DNA from: Marsupella aquatica
Lineage: Eukaryota > Marchantiophyta
DNA length: 64,000 nt
Assembly: GCA_973895155.1 (NCBI GenBank)
Contig: OZ316892.1
Coordinates: 12,896,001 to 12,960,000 of the forward strand
Direction: 5' to 3'
Shown: positions 10,092 to 21,442 of the stretch, piece by piece
Layout: each line of letters begins with the position of its first letter
Numbering within the stretch: position 1 is the first letter of the stretch
Notes under the pieces: generated by a model
What the model was told of the DNA's origin: nothing
The model's input: only the letters and a program-made list of their open reading frames with translations
The model's database searches: none
Translations under genes and position numbers: made by a program

Positions 10092-13000
10092 ATGGCGAGA
10101 GCGGGTCGATCGAGGGGAGTGTGGAGGAGAGGGATCGCTATGAGTGAAGTGATGAAAGGGAGCAGCCTATTCCTGCCGGGGTTGGGGCCGCCTGTGCAGA
10201 TTCTGCCACAGCAGCAGGCCGAGCACCTCTTCTCTGCCTCCAGCGCTGGCTCCTCCATCCTCTCTTCCCACTTCCAGCTCTGTCGACGGGTTCACCAGCA
10301 TTCCTCGCATACCATCAGGTCGTCCCAAGCTTCTTACCTACATTTCAGTTTTGTCCGTTGTTGTTTGGTGTCTGTCCCTCTTGATGTAAAATTCATATTA
10401 CCTTCTGCCTGTTGTGATCTTCGTGCATATTTAGTTTCTCATTCTTCTGATGCTAATACTTGGAGAATTTCCGCACATGTGGAAATCCATAAATGGTGCT
10501 TTTTGATTTTCCTTCACTCGTTGTTATACACTGGGAGGTACTTTAAACCGGTTAGACATAGGCTACGAGGGAGAAATATGTAGATTGGGTCACGTGAATT
10601 CAATGGAGGACCCCTTCCCTTCCCTTCCTCAAAACAATGTCTTCAATGCACACATTCCTTGGTTACTTCGGTAAATTGTAGAGCATTGCCCACCATTTCC
10701 ATCCCTCAACTTCTGAAGGGCTTTTTCATGTTTCCAGGAATCAGCGGCAGCGGATGCTTCTCCTGGATAATAAATTTCAAACTGGAAGGTTTGTTGTGAA
10801 GCATTTCCCATCTTCTTTTCATGGAGATGCCAGAGCGCTGAAACAGCAGAGGTCATTGCCGAAGGAAAAGTTCAAAGACGCATTCAAGTTGTGTCCCACC
10901 AGGGTGTCGAAGAGAACTTTGGCTGTACAGTCTTTCAACAGACCGTTCGACGAATCTCATAAACCCCCAGTGAATTATCCCCCTCTAGTCACCCAGCTCC
11001 CCACTGCACGTAAGCCTCAATTCCCCTCCGCGAGCGAAGATCAGAGCAAGACCCGGGACTTGAATACTCCTGGGAGTTTAGATCAAAGTACTTCATCATC
11101 AACGCTCGAAGTTGTCCAGCCGGGTTCGGAGGCAAGCTCTAAGCAAGTATACGCAGTCAACACTATCTCAGAGCATAGAATGTCATGGCGAGCTGAAAGG
11201 AATATATCTGATCAGGGAGCCCCAAGTCCAAATAATGGGCGACCTGGTCCAAGATTTGAAACGAGTCACATGCTTGGTGAACACCCTTTTCCAAGAAGCT
11301 CAATTAGGATTGAGTCTGGCAATACAAATCCGAATTGGTCTCGAGACACCGCACAAGGGAATGGCGGTACGCACATGCATAGCGCTGGTACCACGAGTGA
11401 AGCAATTACTGTTTTGCAGAATCGTCTACAACGACGCCTTACTACAGACTCTTACACGTATGTTAAAATTCTGCAAATGTGCTTGAAACAGAAAGATCTT
11501 TTAGCGGCCAAGCAGGTTCATGACTACATCATGAAGAGTGGAATGGGTAAGAATCCATATGTAGCGAACACCCTCCTGAATGTGTATATCAAATGCGGGG
11601 CATTGTTGGATGCACGACGAGTTTTTGATAAACTTGAAAAGAAGAGTGTGATTACTTGGAACATGATGATTGCAGCATATGCTAAGAGTGGCCATACTGA
11701 ATCCGCACTGGAACTTTTCAATTTAATGCGCCGAGAAGGTGTGCGGCCTAATGAGGTCACGTATGTGTGCATCCTGAAGGCATGTGCCAGTCCATTAGCT
11801 CTTAACTGGGGAGAAGAAGTTCATGTGTATATTCAACGTGCCGGCTTTGAGTCAGATTTTCGTGTAGGGACTGCCCTCCTTCAGATGTATGCAAAGTGTG
11901 GGTGCATTACCGAGGCAAGGCGAGTTTTTGAAAATTTGACTAATCGAAATCTTGTCACATGGACCATAATGATTGGAGCATATGCAGAAAGTGGTTGTGG
12001 TGAGGAAGCATATCGACTGTTTCTTGAAATGAGACGGGAAGGCTTCGAACCAGATGCAATCACTTATGCGAGTATACTGAATGCATCAGCAAGTGCGGGG
12101 GCTTTGGAGTGGGTGAAGGAGGTTCATGGCCAAGCTAGCAAAGCGGGACTGGACTCGAATTTGCGTGTCGGCAATGCACTCGTTCATATGTATGCAAAGA
12201 GTGGGGGTATAGATGATGCGCGATTGGTTTTTGACAAAATGGAGAAACGTGATGTAGTCACATGGACTACTATGATCGGTGGACTTGCACAACATGGATG
12301 TGGGCACGCAGCATATGGATTGTTTTGCCAAATGAGACGAGAAGGCTTCGAACCAGATGCAATCACTTATTTGAGCATCCTAAATGCATCTGCAAGTGCG
12401 GGGGCTTTGGAGTGGGTGAAGGAGGTTCATGGCCATGCTAGCAAAGCGGGACTGGAGTCAGATTTGCGTGTGTGCAATGCACTGGTTCACATGTACGCAG
12501 AGATTGGTAGTATAGATGACGCCCGACGAGTTTTTGACACAATGCAGAGACGCGATGTAGTCACATGGAATGTGATGATCGGTGGACTTGCACAACACGG
12601 GTTTGGGCATGAAGCTTATCGACTGTTTATCCGAATGCGACGGGAAGGCTTCGAACCAGATGCATTCACTTTTGCGAGTATTCTCAATCCATCCGCAAGT
12701 GCGGGGGCGTTGGAGTGGGTGAAGGAGGTTCATGGCCAAGCTCGCAGAGCGGGACTGGAGTCGGATTTGCGTGTGGGCAATGCACTGATTCACATGTATG
12801 CAGAGAGTGGTAGTATAGATGACGCCCGAAAAGTTTTTAATAGAATGGAGAAACGTGATGTAGTCACATGGACCACCATGATCGGTGGACTTGGATACCA
12901 TGGATGTGGGCATGAAGCACTGGAACTCTTCAGAAAAATGATTGCGGACCGTGTGAAGCCCGACGGGACTTCATTCGTGGCTGTGTTGTCAGCCTGCTGT

Positions 13001-13783
13001 CACGGCGGCCTTGTTGATGATGGCCGTAGACTCTTTTCAGCTATGAGGCAAGATTATGGCGTGGAGCCTGCTGTTGTGCATTATAACTGCATGGTGGATA
13101 TTCTTGGGCGAGCTGGACACTTGGAGGAAGCAAAGCTCTTCATTCGTGACATGCCAGTTGAACCAAATGTAGTAACTTGGACAGCCTTGCTTGGGGCTTG
13201 TCGAACATACGGTAATGTGGACTTGGGTGAACTTGCCGCTGACGAGCTTTTCAAGTTGGAACCCAATAAGGCCTCTACATATGTTCTTCTCTCCAACATC
13301 TATGCTGCAGCTGGCAAATGGGAGAAGGTATCATTGGTGCGGACTATGATGGAAAAGAGAGGTGTCCGGAAGGAGCCCGGGTGTAGTTGGATTGAAGTTG
13401 ATAACAAGATCCATGAATTTGTCGTGGGGGATACATCTCACAAAGAAGCGAAGGCGATATATACTGAGCTCAATACTTTGACTGAAAAGCTGAAGGCCGA
13501 AGGCTACATTCCGGATACCCGGCTTGTGTTGCATGATATCAATGAGGAGGACAAACAACTAGCTCTTTGCTCTCATAGTGAGAAGTTGGCTATTGTTTAT
13601 GGACTACTTCACATTCCTCGAGAAGAACCAATTCGGGTAAGGAAGAACCTTCGTGTGTGTACAGATTGCCATACAGCAACCAAGTTCATCTCTAAGGTGA
13701 CAGGACGCGAGATTATAGCGAGGGATGCAAATCGCTTTCATCATTTTAAAGATGGCGTGTGTTCTTGTGGTGATTACTGGTGA
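10092..13783 (+). CDS. PLS-class pentatricopeptide repeat protein with DYW domain (organelle RNA editing factor)
   Basis: Predicted plastid or mitochondrial C-to-U RNA-editing factor: the PPR tract selects the RNA site and the C-terminal DYW domain is the cytidine deaminase. The long exon is 10738-13783. An ATG at 10754 would give 1009 residues, but exon 1 at 10092-10318 with a GT-AG intron joins in frame and adds 81 residues of arginine- and serine-rich, organelle-targeting character, for 1090 residues in total. About 17 PPR motifs (P, L and S types) run from about residue 314 to 890, followed by E1, E2 and the PG box (GCSWIEVDNKIHEF). The DYW domain has the zinc and catalytic residues in HSEKLA (H1022, E1024) and CTDCH (C1050, C1053), and it ends in GDYW. 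Three consecutive P-L-S triplets are nearly identical. Confidence 0.92.
12035..12943 (+). repeat. 303-bp in-frame tandem repeat inside the PPR tract
   Basis: GGAAGGCTTCGAACCAGATG recurs (first triplet CGG or CGA) at 12035, 12338 and 12641, exactly 303 bp apart. Long identical runs lie between, such as AGTGCGGGGGC.TTGGAGTGGG and GTGATGTAGTCACATGGA. Each unit encodes 101 residues, one L-S-P motif triplet. Divergence looks low at the DNA level, including silent positions, pointing to recent duplication or gene conversion. Confidence 0.9.
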
Positions 13784-15524
13784 CCAGATTGAAAGCTTTG
13801 TTGGGTTCGCTGGAAGAGACTGTAAACAGTACTCATTGGCAGTCCAGATATAATCAAGTTTTCGTTGTTTGCTTAATGAGGGCCATGCATTCAAAAGGCA
13901 TTATATCGAGAGGTTTTTATTGCAGCCCTCGGCGATGGCAGTTCTGTGACAGGATCTTTGGAGATTATGCAATTTGGCTAGCCATTCCCAGTCCTTTAGG
14001 TATTCTCACCGAAAGACAAATGGGAAGAAAATCGTTGGTCACAGTGAATGTTGACCAAACACTCGATTTATAGGTTCATTGGAAAACATAACAAAAAAGC
14101 AATGTGAGTTGCTTCTTGTTAGATTAGGAGACGAGTGTTTTGCACATGCCATTCGGTAGTTGCCATGTGGTGGACATGGGCTTGAAGAACGATCGTACTT
14201 AGACTGAGGGCAGCTCAAACATGCACAGGGCAATTTCTCTGCCCATTGTTCTAACTCATCATGAGTGAAGGTTTCTAAATGGAAAGGAATGAACATTTAG
14301 TTATTTACTTACGTGACTATTATGAAGGTGTTTGTTTGAGTACAGGTTTTTGTTTTTGTTAAAAGGTACTGTTGTTCGGCTTGATTGGTATTGGCACACT
14401 AAGGGGGTTTGCTTGTGTTTCCTTTTGGCCTTTCAGGGATTGGCATAGGGAAGTTTCAGGGTGATGATATTTTTAAAATTTTCCCTGTATTTTAATATGG
14501 TATGCTTGTAATTGTATATGGTCACGTGGTGTTACACAATGGCCCATCCGTGGAGCATTGTGGACACATTCCAAATTCAAATCCCACTGGTTTTCTATGG
14601 TGAAACTCCCAAAGCAGAGAGTGGAAATTTTATTGATGAAGTTGATCTATTGACAATTAGTGTGTATATAATGAAATTAGTTTGAGTACCCATTGTTATG
14701 TAAGTTAGATGTTATCCAACAAGTTAGAGTCAATTCAAATAGTTTTGAATATGAGACAGGGAAAAAAACAAGATAATTAGTGGTAAGCTCATGTAAAACA
14801 TTCACTTGGTATTCCTATGTCATGTGACATTCCATATAGTCAATGCAAATGTTTACTCTTTCCTCTTGTGCAAAAATGCAAAATAACATTTAAATCCCAA
14901 TTTAAATAGAAAATTACAATTTCCTGAAAACACTGATCTATCAATCACAATCCATCCAATGGATGGTTAGCTTTTTTTACCCTTCCCCCCCCTTTTCGTA
15001 CCCCTTTTATTGGTAACGAAGTGTTACTTTCAAGTTTTAAGATTGTTTTTACAGTTACAAAATCTTAATGGTTTTCTTTGCCTCAAACACAATTGAGTCA
15101 GGTTTGATAATTCTGGTATAATGAATCTTTCTTGTTTGCAACCAATAGTGATGATATGGCTACACTTGCTTCAAGGCACTTTGAAAGGAGCTTCCCATGT
15201 AATCCGTGAAGAATGATTGAAAGGGATGTCAGGTCAATCTGACCATTTGACAAATCCCGTCTGATTATGCCCTCTAATGTATATCAATGATGAATGTGAT
15301 AGCTTTATTTTATTTCATATAAAAAAATTCCTTTATTCCGCACTAATTATAAAAAGTAATAATTATATGGATTAAAAAAAACAGTTTGCTATTCAATATA
15401 GAAAAAAATTGAATGTACAAATTGAAGCTTTGAGATAACAAAGCCTAGCTCAGCTCAACATCATATGTCAAACAAATTTAAGTTAATCAAAGCCAAGCAC
15501 TAACTACTTAGCTTCCCAGTGCAA
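13784..15524. other. PPR 3' region and intergenic DNA
   Basis: AT-rich sequence with short unsupported open frames. The PPR 3' untranslated region is probably in the first several hundred bases. No mobile-element boundary was found before 15520. Confidence 0.45.
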
Positions 15525-15817
15525 TGTAATAAACCATCGGCTCCGGACTAGACAGCAATGCGGAAACATGAGAGACACTCAATCAGACGCTACAGCAACG
15601 AGACACCCCGAGTGGAGAAACTCCTGAAGGCTCCATAGCAAATGAGAGTACATGTGAAGAATGAGGGAGAAAACTCTCTCCCTCCAGCCTATACCCCCCA
15701 AGGGGGCCAAGATGAGTGGGCCTAAACTAAGTGGATCTTATCCTAATATAATCCAGGGTTAACTAACCCTAGTAAGGCCAAACTAACTAAGTCGAGAACT
15801 CGAGTCAATTCCTAACA
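15525..15817 (-). mobile_element. solo LTR with perfect target-site duplication
   Basis: On the minus strand it starts TGTTAGGAATTGACTCGAG and ends GGTTTATTACA. It is bracketed by TGCAA at 15520-15524 and TGCAA at 15818-15822, an exact five-base duplication. At 293 bp with TG..CA ends and no internal domain, it is a solo LTR. Its sequence is a different family from the copia LTRs at 24 and 30 kb, although it shares the TGTTAG start. Confidence 0.85.
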
Positions 15818-15822
15818 TGCAA

Positions 15823-18227
15823 ACCCCATACAATGCCTGTGAGTCCGTGTACAGCCTGTAGGTCGAGATTGTCGGGCTATCCATGCACGGAGGTAAGCCC
15901 AGAGGCTTACTTTGCTACACGCCTAGCTGTGATCCGATCCTGCCTTGAGTGGTGAATAAGATCCCATGGAATGATGGCCAAGGGTCTTAGTTTATTGTGT
16001 CATCAGCTGGGGTCATTCTGGATACCTTCGTGGTCCTTCTCTTCTCAGCCATTTTGGCGAAGTGCGCGGATATCTACGAGTCATTTCCAACCTCTTGGTC
16101 CTTTGTGAACTTGACCCCTTCTTCCTACAAGCGTTGTTCCTCTGGTCAAGTGTGCCACACTTTCGTACCATTGTGTGATAGTGACATCGTCTTGGGTTGC
16201 GAGGACAGGTACGGAGGTTGGTTTTCCCTTACTGTTAATTATGTCAATCAACTATGAATGTCTGATTGTACTGAACAAATGCCTATACGCCTTATTGCTA
16301 TCCATCAGCAATGCAAGGCTCAAATCTGTAGCTAATTAGACTATTTTATCAATTATGCCTTCGGTTCTTTGTGTTGACTATCTACACTAGCCACCAAACT
16401 TGCCAATCTTAATTGAGATAGTGCAATCCTTAATTGAGATAGTGCAATCCCCAGTGATTGCACTTAGTTGAATAGTGCTTGCACTGGATTCACAATCATA
16501 GACCCGCAGTATTGGAAGTGATGGAAATCATAGTCCCAATCATGATGGTCAATCCAATCCTCACCAAAGCTGTCTATCTGCCCATGTACATTCAAAGCAT
16601 CACTTCAAGTCACTTGCTACCACAATTACCTCATTCTCAATGAGCTTAAACCCATCAGTTGTAGCTTCAGCTTGTGCTACCACCATCTCCACTCCCAAAC
16701 CGCTCATGTCTTTCACTCTTGGTCCGGAGTACAGGTCAGTCACAGTCAATCAATCCGCTGTAGCCATAAACAATGAGCAACAACAATAGTTCAGACTGCC
16801 AAATTCACAATAAAAGCAGCTGCAAATTTAATGGGACTACATATCACTGTCTGCGTTCACCTGGTTGTTCGAAGATAAATCCTCCTCCTCGTTCTTGAAT
16901 GACCTATTTGGAACCTTGTCCTCACATGACCTTCTCACCCATGTGAGTCCTTGGCTTATTCTCCCGTAGATCTTGCTGATCAACTAGCTGGCCTTCTTAG
17001 TTTAGACAAACTAATATCAATTAGGTGTGCACATACCCGTTTTAGAGGCCCCTTGTCTCTTTGCATTTACTTTTTGCGTGTGTCAGATTGATTCATGTCA
17101 TAATTATCCGTTAGGGTATCCAGGGGCTTCATTGTGCCCTATTTTGTTTAGCTCCTCCCATTTAGGAGTTTAATCATGAGAACTCTGATAAATGCAAGTT
17201 TCCTACATACCTTTTTCTTGAATCTTTCTGTCTCCTCCTAACAAGGATTTTGATGAAATTAATCCCCAAATTACCCAAGTATAATGTCCCAGCTGCGGAT
17301 TGTCCTTCACCACCGAGTGACCTTTTGCAGAGGACAACATGATTAGTTGCAGATCTACTGGGGCGTCCCATGTATGTCCTTGTGGTGTCTTGAGCATAGC
17401 TAACTACTGTAACTGCCATCTTAGACATTCCCTAAATCTTGCCCTAAATTTAAGCCCTTGCTGAAATTTGTATTTACAGATTGGAAGATGTTTATCACCC
17501 GGTTTATCAAAATAAGTATGAAGAGAATAGGCTGCAAATACTTCACTTAGAGAGAATGCATTCTACAAGCTGTAGGGGTCATTTTTTTGCATGACTTGAC
17601 ACTCAAGGTGGAAAGTTTCAAAAAGTAACTCATGGTTCTCTTTTGTCTAAGGAAGTGTCCAAATAAGAGCCTAAATTGGTTCAGTTAGACTACCTGCAAG
17701 CAGAGGAGTGTTGCAATCCATTGTCCAACTATAGTGGGCCTGTTGGGGTGGAAGAGCCTTTGAAAATTCCAAGTGACAGCTTAAAGTAGGGCCCCTGCCA
17801 TGTCTTATAGACTGGCTTACCATGCACCTTTTGAAAAATTTTCTGGGCCAGGTGGTGGTGTAGTAACACTGTTTTGTGCCTCTTCAACCTCCTTTGGCAG
17901 ATGGGCTGAGGGCCAGGTTCCATCGAGGAGGGGGCAGGGGTACCAACTGGGCCAGGCAAGTGGCAACAAGTGGTATGATGAAAAGTGTCCTCCAACTACA
18001 GGGACTGCATGGTATGTGTGAAGGGTAGGAGGAGTATGGTTTGCCCATCCACTCCACCTGTATGGTTACAGTCCACGCCAATTCTTATTGGCCCCCAATT
18101 TGAAACATTGATTGCAATTCTGGTACTGTCTGTACTGCAATAAAGAGAGTATATGAATACCAGGGGGTGGGGAACCGAGTACAAGTACTCCTGGCCCTTG
18201 GTGCATGGAACCTAGCCTACTTATTTC
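15823..18227. other. intergenic DNA, no gene supported
   Basis: Several open frames of 60-90 codons (for example near 15997-16257 on plus and 17174-17428 and 17729-17995 on minus) have no recognisable domain, and those I checked begin at non-ATG codons. They may be old transposon debris. A perfect 21-bp duplication sits at 16409-16450. Confidence 0.4.
16409..16450. repeat. perfect 21-bp tandem duplication
   Basis: TTAATTGAGATAGTGCAATCC occurs twice without a gap (16409-16429 and 16430-16450). The identity suggests a recent slippage event. Confidence 0.9.
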
Positions 18228-18420
18228 TTTCAAAATATGTGGAAGGCAAATTTATGGTTACCTATCTCTCCAGTGTGCAATGATTTTCATCAAAGTATGT
18301 GTAACGCAAACTCAGAGTACCTACCTCTCCATTGAGTAATGATTCTTTAAAATACGTGTGACACAAACCCATTGTTAACCCATCTCTGAATTTGTCCAAG
18401 GATTTTCTCCAAAGTATGGT
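18228..18420. repeat. three diverged tandem units, about 62 bp
   Basis: Units begin near 18228, 18290 and 18350 and share CAAA.TATGTG, A.GCAAA, GGTTACCTATCTCTCCA (or CTACCTCTCCA) and GATT.T. Divergence is substantial, and the third unit is the most different. Confidence 0.6.
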
Positions 18421-18490
18421 GGTGCTGGCTCAGTTTTGTCGTTAATCCCTTAAAGAGTCTTTCAGTTTTCGACTCTCAGAAAGAGTAGGC

Positions 18491-18770
18491 TAACCAGCAA
18501 TTGAAAAAGATGACAAAATAATAATTAAACTAAAAAGAGTGGCAATGGGGGTAGATCTCCAAAAAAGAGGGCAAACAGAATACAAAGCTTGTGACACAAA
18601 CATATTGCAGAGTGCTAACCACTAATTGAAAAAATGACAGAAACATAAGAACTAACCTAAAAAGAGTGGGAGTGAGGTACATCTCCAAAAAAGAGGACAA
18701 ACAGACCACAAACCTTGTGACACAAACATATTGCAGAGGTGCTAACCACTAATTGAAAAGATGACAAATA
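18491..18770. repeat. minisatellite with about 124-bp unit
   Basis: Two full copies and one partial copy begin CTAACCA at 18491, 18615 and 18742. Shared words are AATTGAAAAA.ATGACA, CTAAAAAGAGTGG, ATCTCCAAAAAAGAGG, CAAACAGA and CTTGTGACACAAACATATTG. A more diverged copy of the second half (AAGTGGCAATGGGGTGAAG through CATATTGCGGAAAG) lies 0.6 kb away at about 19267-19355. Confidence 0.8.
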
Positions 18771-18789
18771 ATAAGGAACAACTTTTAAC

Positions 18790-19260
18790 TGAGAAGTACT
18801 TTGCCAGCATTTCTAAAGGCATTCTAATTGACAATACTACCCCATTTTTCTTTATGCATAAATATGTCACAGTCTTGTATATAAATCACAAGCTCACCAA
18901 CACAACCAAAGGAACCATATTCAATAATGACATATGTATAGATACACAGATAATTGTAAATCTACAACTATAATAAGGGATCCTATTTTTTTTTGTCCAT
19001 CATCCCAATATAAAAAAGTTCCTGGGCAGGAAAGATCCACAGCTAGGGATTTTATTATTATTTTTTCCCTAACCATAAATGAAAGAAATATGCACCCCTG
19101 ACACATATGTGCTTCAGGCTTCTCCATAAATATCTTGGCCCTACTCCCTATGGGCTGGCCCTCCTTGCACACTGCAAGGCATTGGCATAGTACAAGGCAT
19201 TGGCATAGGGTTGGTTAAAATATATTTAGTGACAGTGTACTTAAAAGTTGTAATTAATTA
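18790..19260. other. dispersed non-coding repeat copy and intergenic DNA
   Basis: The segment 18795-18905 (AGTACTTTGCCAGCATTTCTAAAGGCATTCTAATTGACAATAC in outline, then CTTGTATATAAATCACAAGCTCACCAA) resembles 40070-40185. No coding signal is seen. Confidence 0.45.
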
Positions 19261-19591
19261 ATATAACAAGTGGCAATGGGGTGAAGTAAAGTAGATATGC
19301 GAAAAAGAGGGCGAATGAGACACAAACCTTGTAATAACAAAAACATATTGCGGAAAGCCTAATTGCGTAGCCGTCGCCATAGCGGATGTCACGTCCACGC
19401 GCAAACCGAGAACTGGCCCACAAACAGTCACCAACGAATCGAGCGACCAAAGATTGGAAACGAATAGGGAGAGCAACCGTTGGACGGAGAAGCGATGCCT
19501 TCAGTCGGGATCTATGAATCTATCACTCCACAGCAAAGCCCAGAGAGACACAGAGAGTTACTGTACTTGAAGCTTCATTGAGCTTCATTGA

Positions 19592-20040
19592 GCTTAAAAA
19601 ATATCGACTGACTCGTCCAGTTCTGGAACTGTTGTCGTCTTCAATTCCGTCGTCGGTCTCTTCCTCCTGATCGCATCAAGCGTTTCGCGCCATTTGATCC
19701 CCAGAGGACGAGGCATTGTCGACTCCATAGTTCTATCCGGATAAAGATGGACGTGGGGATTCAACAGTGGCCCATGGTAGCCGGGGTGTCGTGTGGAATG
19801 GGCTCCTGGGACTATTAGGAGACTGAAAGCCTCAAAGTGGAGGGCAACACTAGAGGCGTTTGCAGGCTCCGGGAGGAGATCGGGCGGGGGAGCCAATGGC
19901 TGTAGCTGCAATTGTCTTGCACGGCAGAGAGTTATTAGATTGATGTTGGTGAATTCGACGCCTAGCCTGGTAGCTGGTCCACGGGATTCATTTGCTGCAA
20001 GCACTCCTGCCTGTTGTTCTTGAGTTGAATAGAATTGAAA
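19592..20040 (-). other. open reading frame of unknown status, antisense to the RING gene leader
   Basis: A minus-strand frame stays open for about 145 codons from near 20030 down to a TAA at about 19592. It has no ATG until about residue 95 of that stretch, where MESTMPRPLGIKWRET begins a 44-residue tail ending LDESVDIF. It could be the last exon of a minus-strand gene, but a stop (TAA) lies just upstream and I found no convincing acceptor. It may simply be a chance open frame in GC-rich leader DNA of the RING gene. Confidence 0.2.
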
Positions 20041-20755
20041 GGACGCTGCCTCTCGATTTCGGCTGTAGAATTAGTGAAGACCTGCATATGGGTTGGACAT
20101 AGTAGCACCCTGATACGAGGTGAATTTACACATGCCGGACGCTGTTGCTGTCCTGCAGATGACGGGAAACACTGAGGATAAGCGGCGAGGAGGATAGGCG
20201 CTCAAGAAATTTAGGAGGCGGAAAATTTGCTGTTAGGTTACCGTACGAGGAGTTGTTTCTGTCATAATTCAGCGAATAAGAACGGCGCCTGTCTGAGCAA
20301 TTGGGAGGCGATGGCGGTTTTTAATAGGGTGCTGCACTAGCAGGCGGTCTCCGGTTGTCAAAAGGATAAACAACATTTCTGTCTGTGGAAAAGATAGGCC
20401 CTAATGAGTCCAGGAGGCTCCGATGGGGATGGTGGTGTCTGTCAACGGGCCTCCTCGAGTGGAGCGAACAGTGAGAATCGCGACTTACACTTGAGAATCT
20501 ACAAATCGTGCCTAGGCTTCTGTTAAAGGCTGATTTCAATCCTGATGGGTCAATCCCCGGCAGAATCCAGGTGAATCAGTGAACGATTTGTCACCCGGTT
20601 AGTGTCATGCATTTGCAGCAGCTGACAGTCGTTGTTATTGGTCTTTGGAGGGTGGGATTTTAGAGAAGTGGTCTTGCAACAGTGTGGCCCATTTAGGGTA
20701 TCTGGCACAGGTCGTGGGACAGCTCGTGTTCCAGCGAGCAGATTTGGGAACAAAG
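20041..20755 (+). promoter_or_regulatory. probable promoter and leader of the RING gene
   Basis: GC-richer than the flanking DNA, as leaders of expressed genes here are. The frame of the RING protein is open back to a non-ATG codon at 20645, but the first in-frame ATG is at 20756. No TATA box stands out. Confidence 0.3.
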
Positions 20756-21442
20756 ATGACTTCAGAAGATGGGATCGAGTGTCCAGTGTGCTGGGAGGGA
20801 TTCAACGATGAGGAGTGTACTCCGTACGTGCTATGGTGCGGCCATTCCTTGTGCAGAAATTGCGTCGTGGGATTGCAGTGGGCGGTGATTAGGCTCCCAC
20901 TATGTCCCATACAGTTGCCCCTCTTCATTGCCTGCCCTTGGTGCCAATTTCTCACCTTGCGCATGACCTGGAAGGGGACACTGAAGTACCCTTGCAAGAA
21001 TTTCTTTTTACTGTGGATCGTCGAAAGCCTCAAAGGAGAAAATGTGAGACAGAGACCCCAGGTGGATTCAGCGAATGTGGTCACCTCGACACTAGTCCGG
21101 TCCGTGCCGAACATAACCCATAATCTCCGTCCGAGACACCGGCCGGTAGAGCAGCAGCAGAGACCCAATAGGAGTTTTCTGGGGGCCATTCTTCAAGGGG
21201 GTTGGAATTTCGCTCAGTGGCAGCTGTTTTTTGCCAGAATTCTGGCTAACACTGCTCAGATCGCTGCAAAGTTGCCTCTGGTTTTTCTCTTCTTGTTCAT
21301 TGTTTGTTACGTGTTACCTTTCAGCACTTTAGTTCTTGCGCTCTATGTTGTCATCACCATAGTATTTGCAGTGCCGTCGTTTTTGGCCGTCTATTTTTCT
21401 TACCCTAGTCTTGACTGGCTTGCTCGAGAGATAGTCACCTGA
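20756..21442 (+). CDS. membrane-anchored RING-HC E3 ubiquitin ligase
   Basis: Predicted E3 ubiquitin ligase at an internal membrane. The protein has 228 residues and is intronless. An N-terminal C3HC4 RING uses C9, C12, C28, H30, C33, C36, C60 and C63 (CPVC, WCGHSLCRNC, CPWC). It is followed by the plant-family block TPYVLWCGHSLCRNC..GLQWAV and FFLLWIVES. A basic linker (about 100-150) leads to two hydrophobic segments at about 173-214 (LPLVFLFLFIVCYVLPF and LVLALYVVITIVFAVP), then a short tail. The zinc-ligand spacing from C36 to C60 is longer than in a textbook RING, as in this plant family. I chose ATG 20756, which places the RING at the very N terminus. The substrate is unknown. Confidence 0.85.
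   Translation: MTSEDGIECPVCWEGFNDEECTPYVLWCGHSLCRNCVVGLQWAVIRLPLCPIQLPLFIACPWCQFLTLRMTWKGTLKYPCKNFFLLWIVESLKGENVRQRPQVDSANVVTSTLVRSVPNITHNLRPRHRPVEQQQRPNRSFLGAILQGGWNFAQWQLFFARILANTAQIAAKLPLVFLFLFIVCYVLPFSTLVLALYVVITIVFAVPSFLAVYFSYPSLDWLAREIVT

Noticed and set aside
11112-13299. Several plus- and minus-strand frames within the PPR exon
   Set aside because: They are shadows of the long PPR exon; their repetition follows from the 303-bp repeats, not from separate genes.
18491-18770. Possible CRISPR-like spaced repeat
   Set aside because: The repeats are directly adjacent minisatellite units without unique spacers, in a eukaryotic genome.
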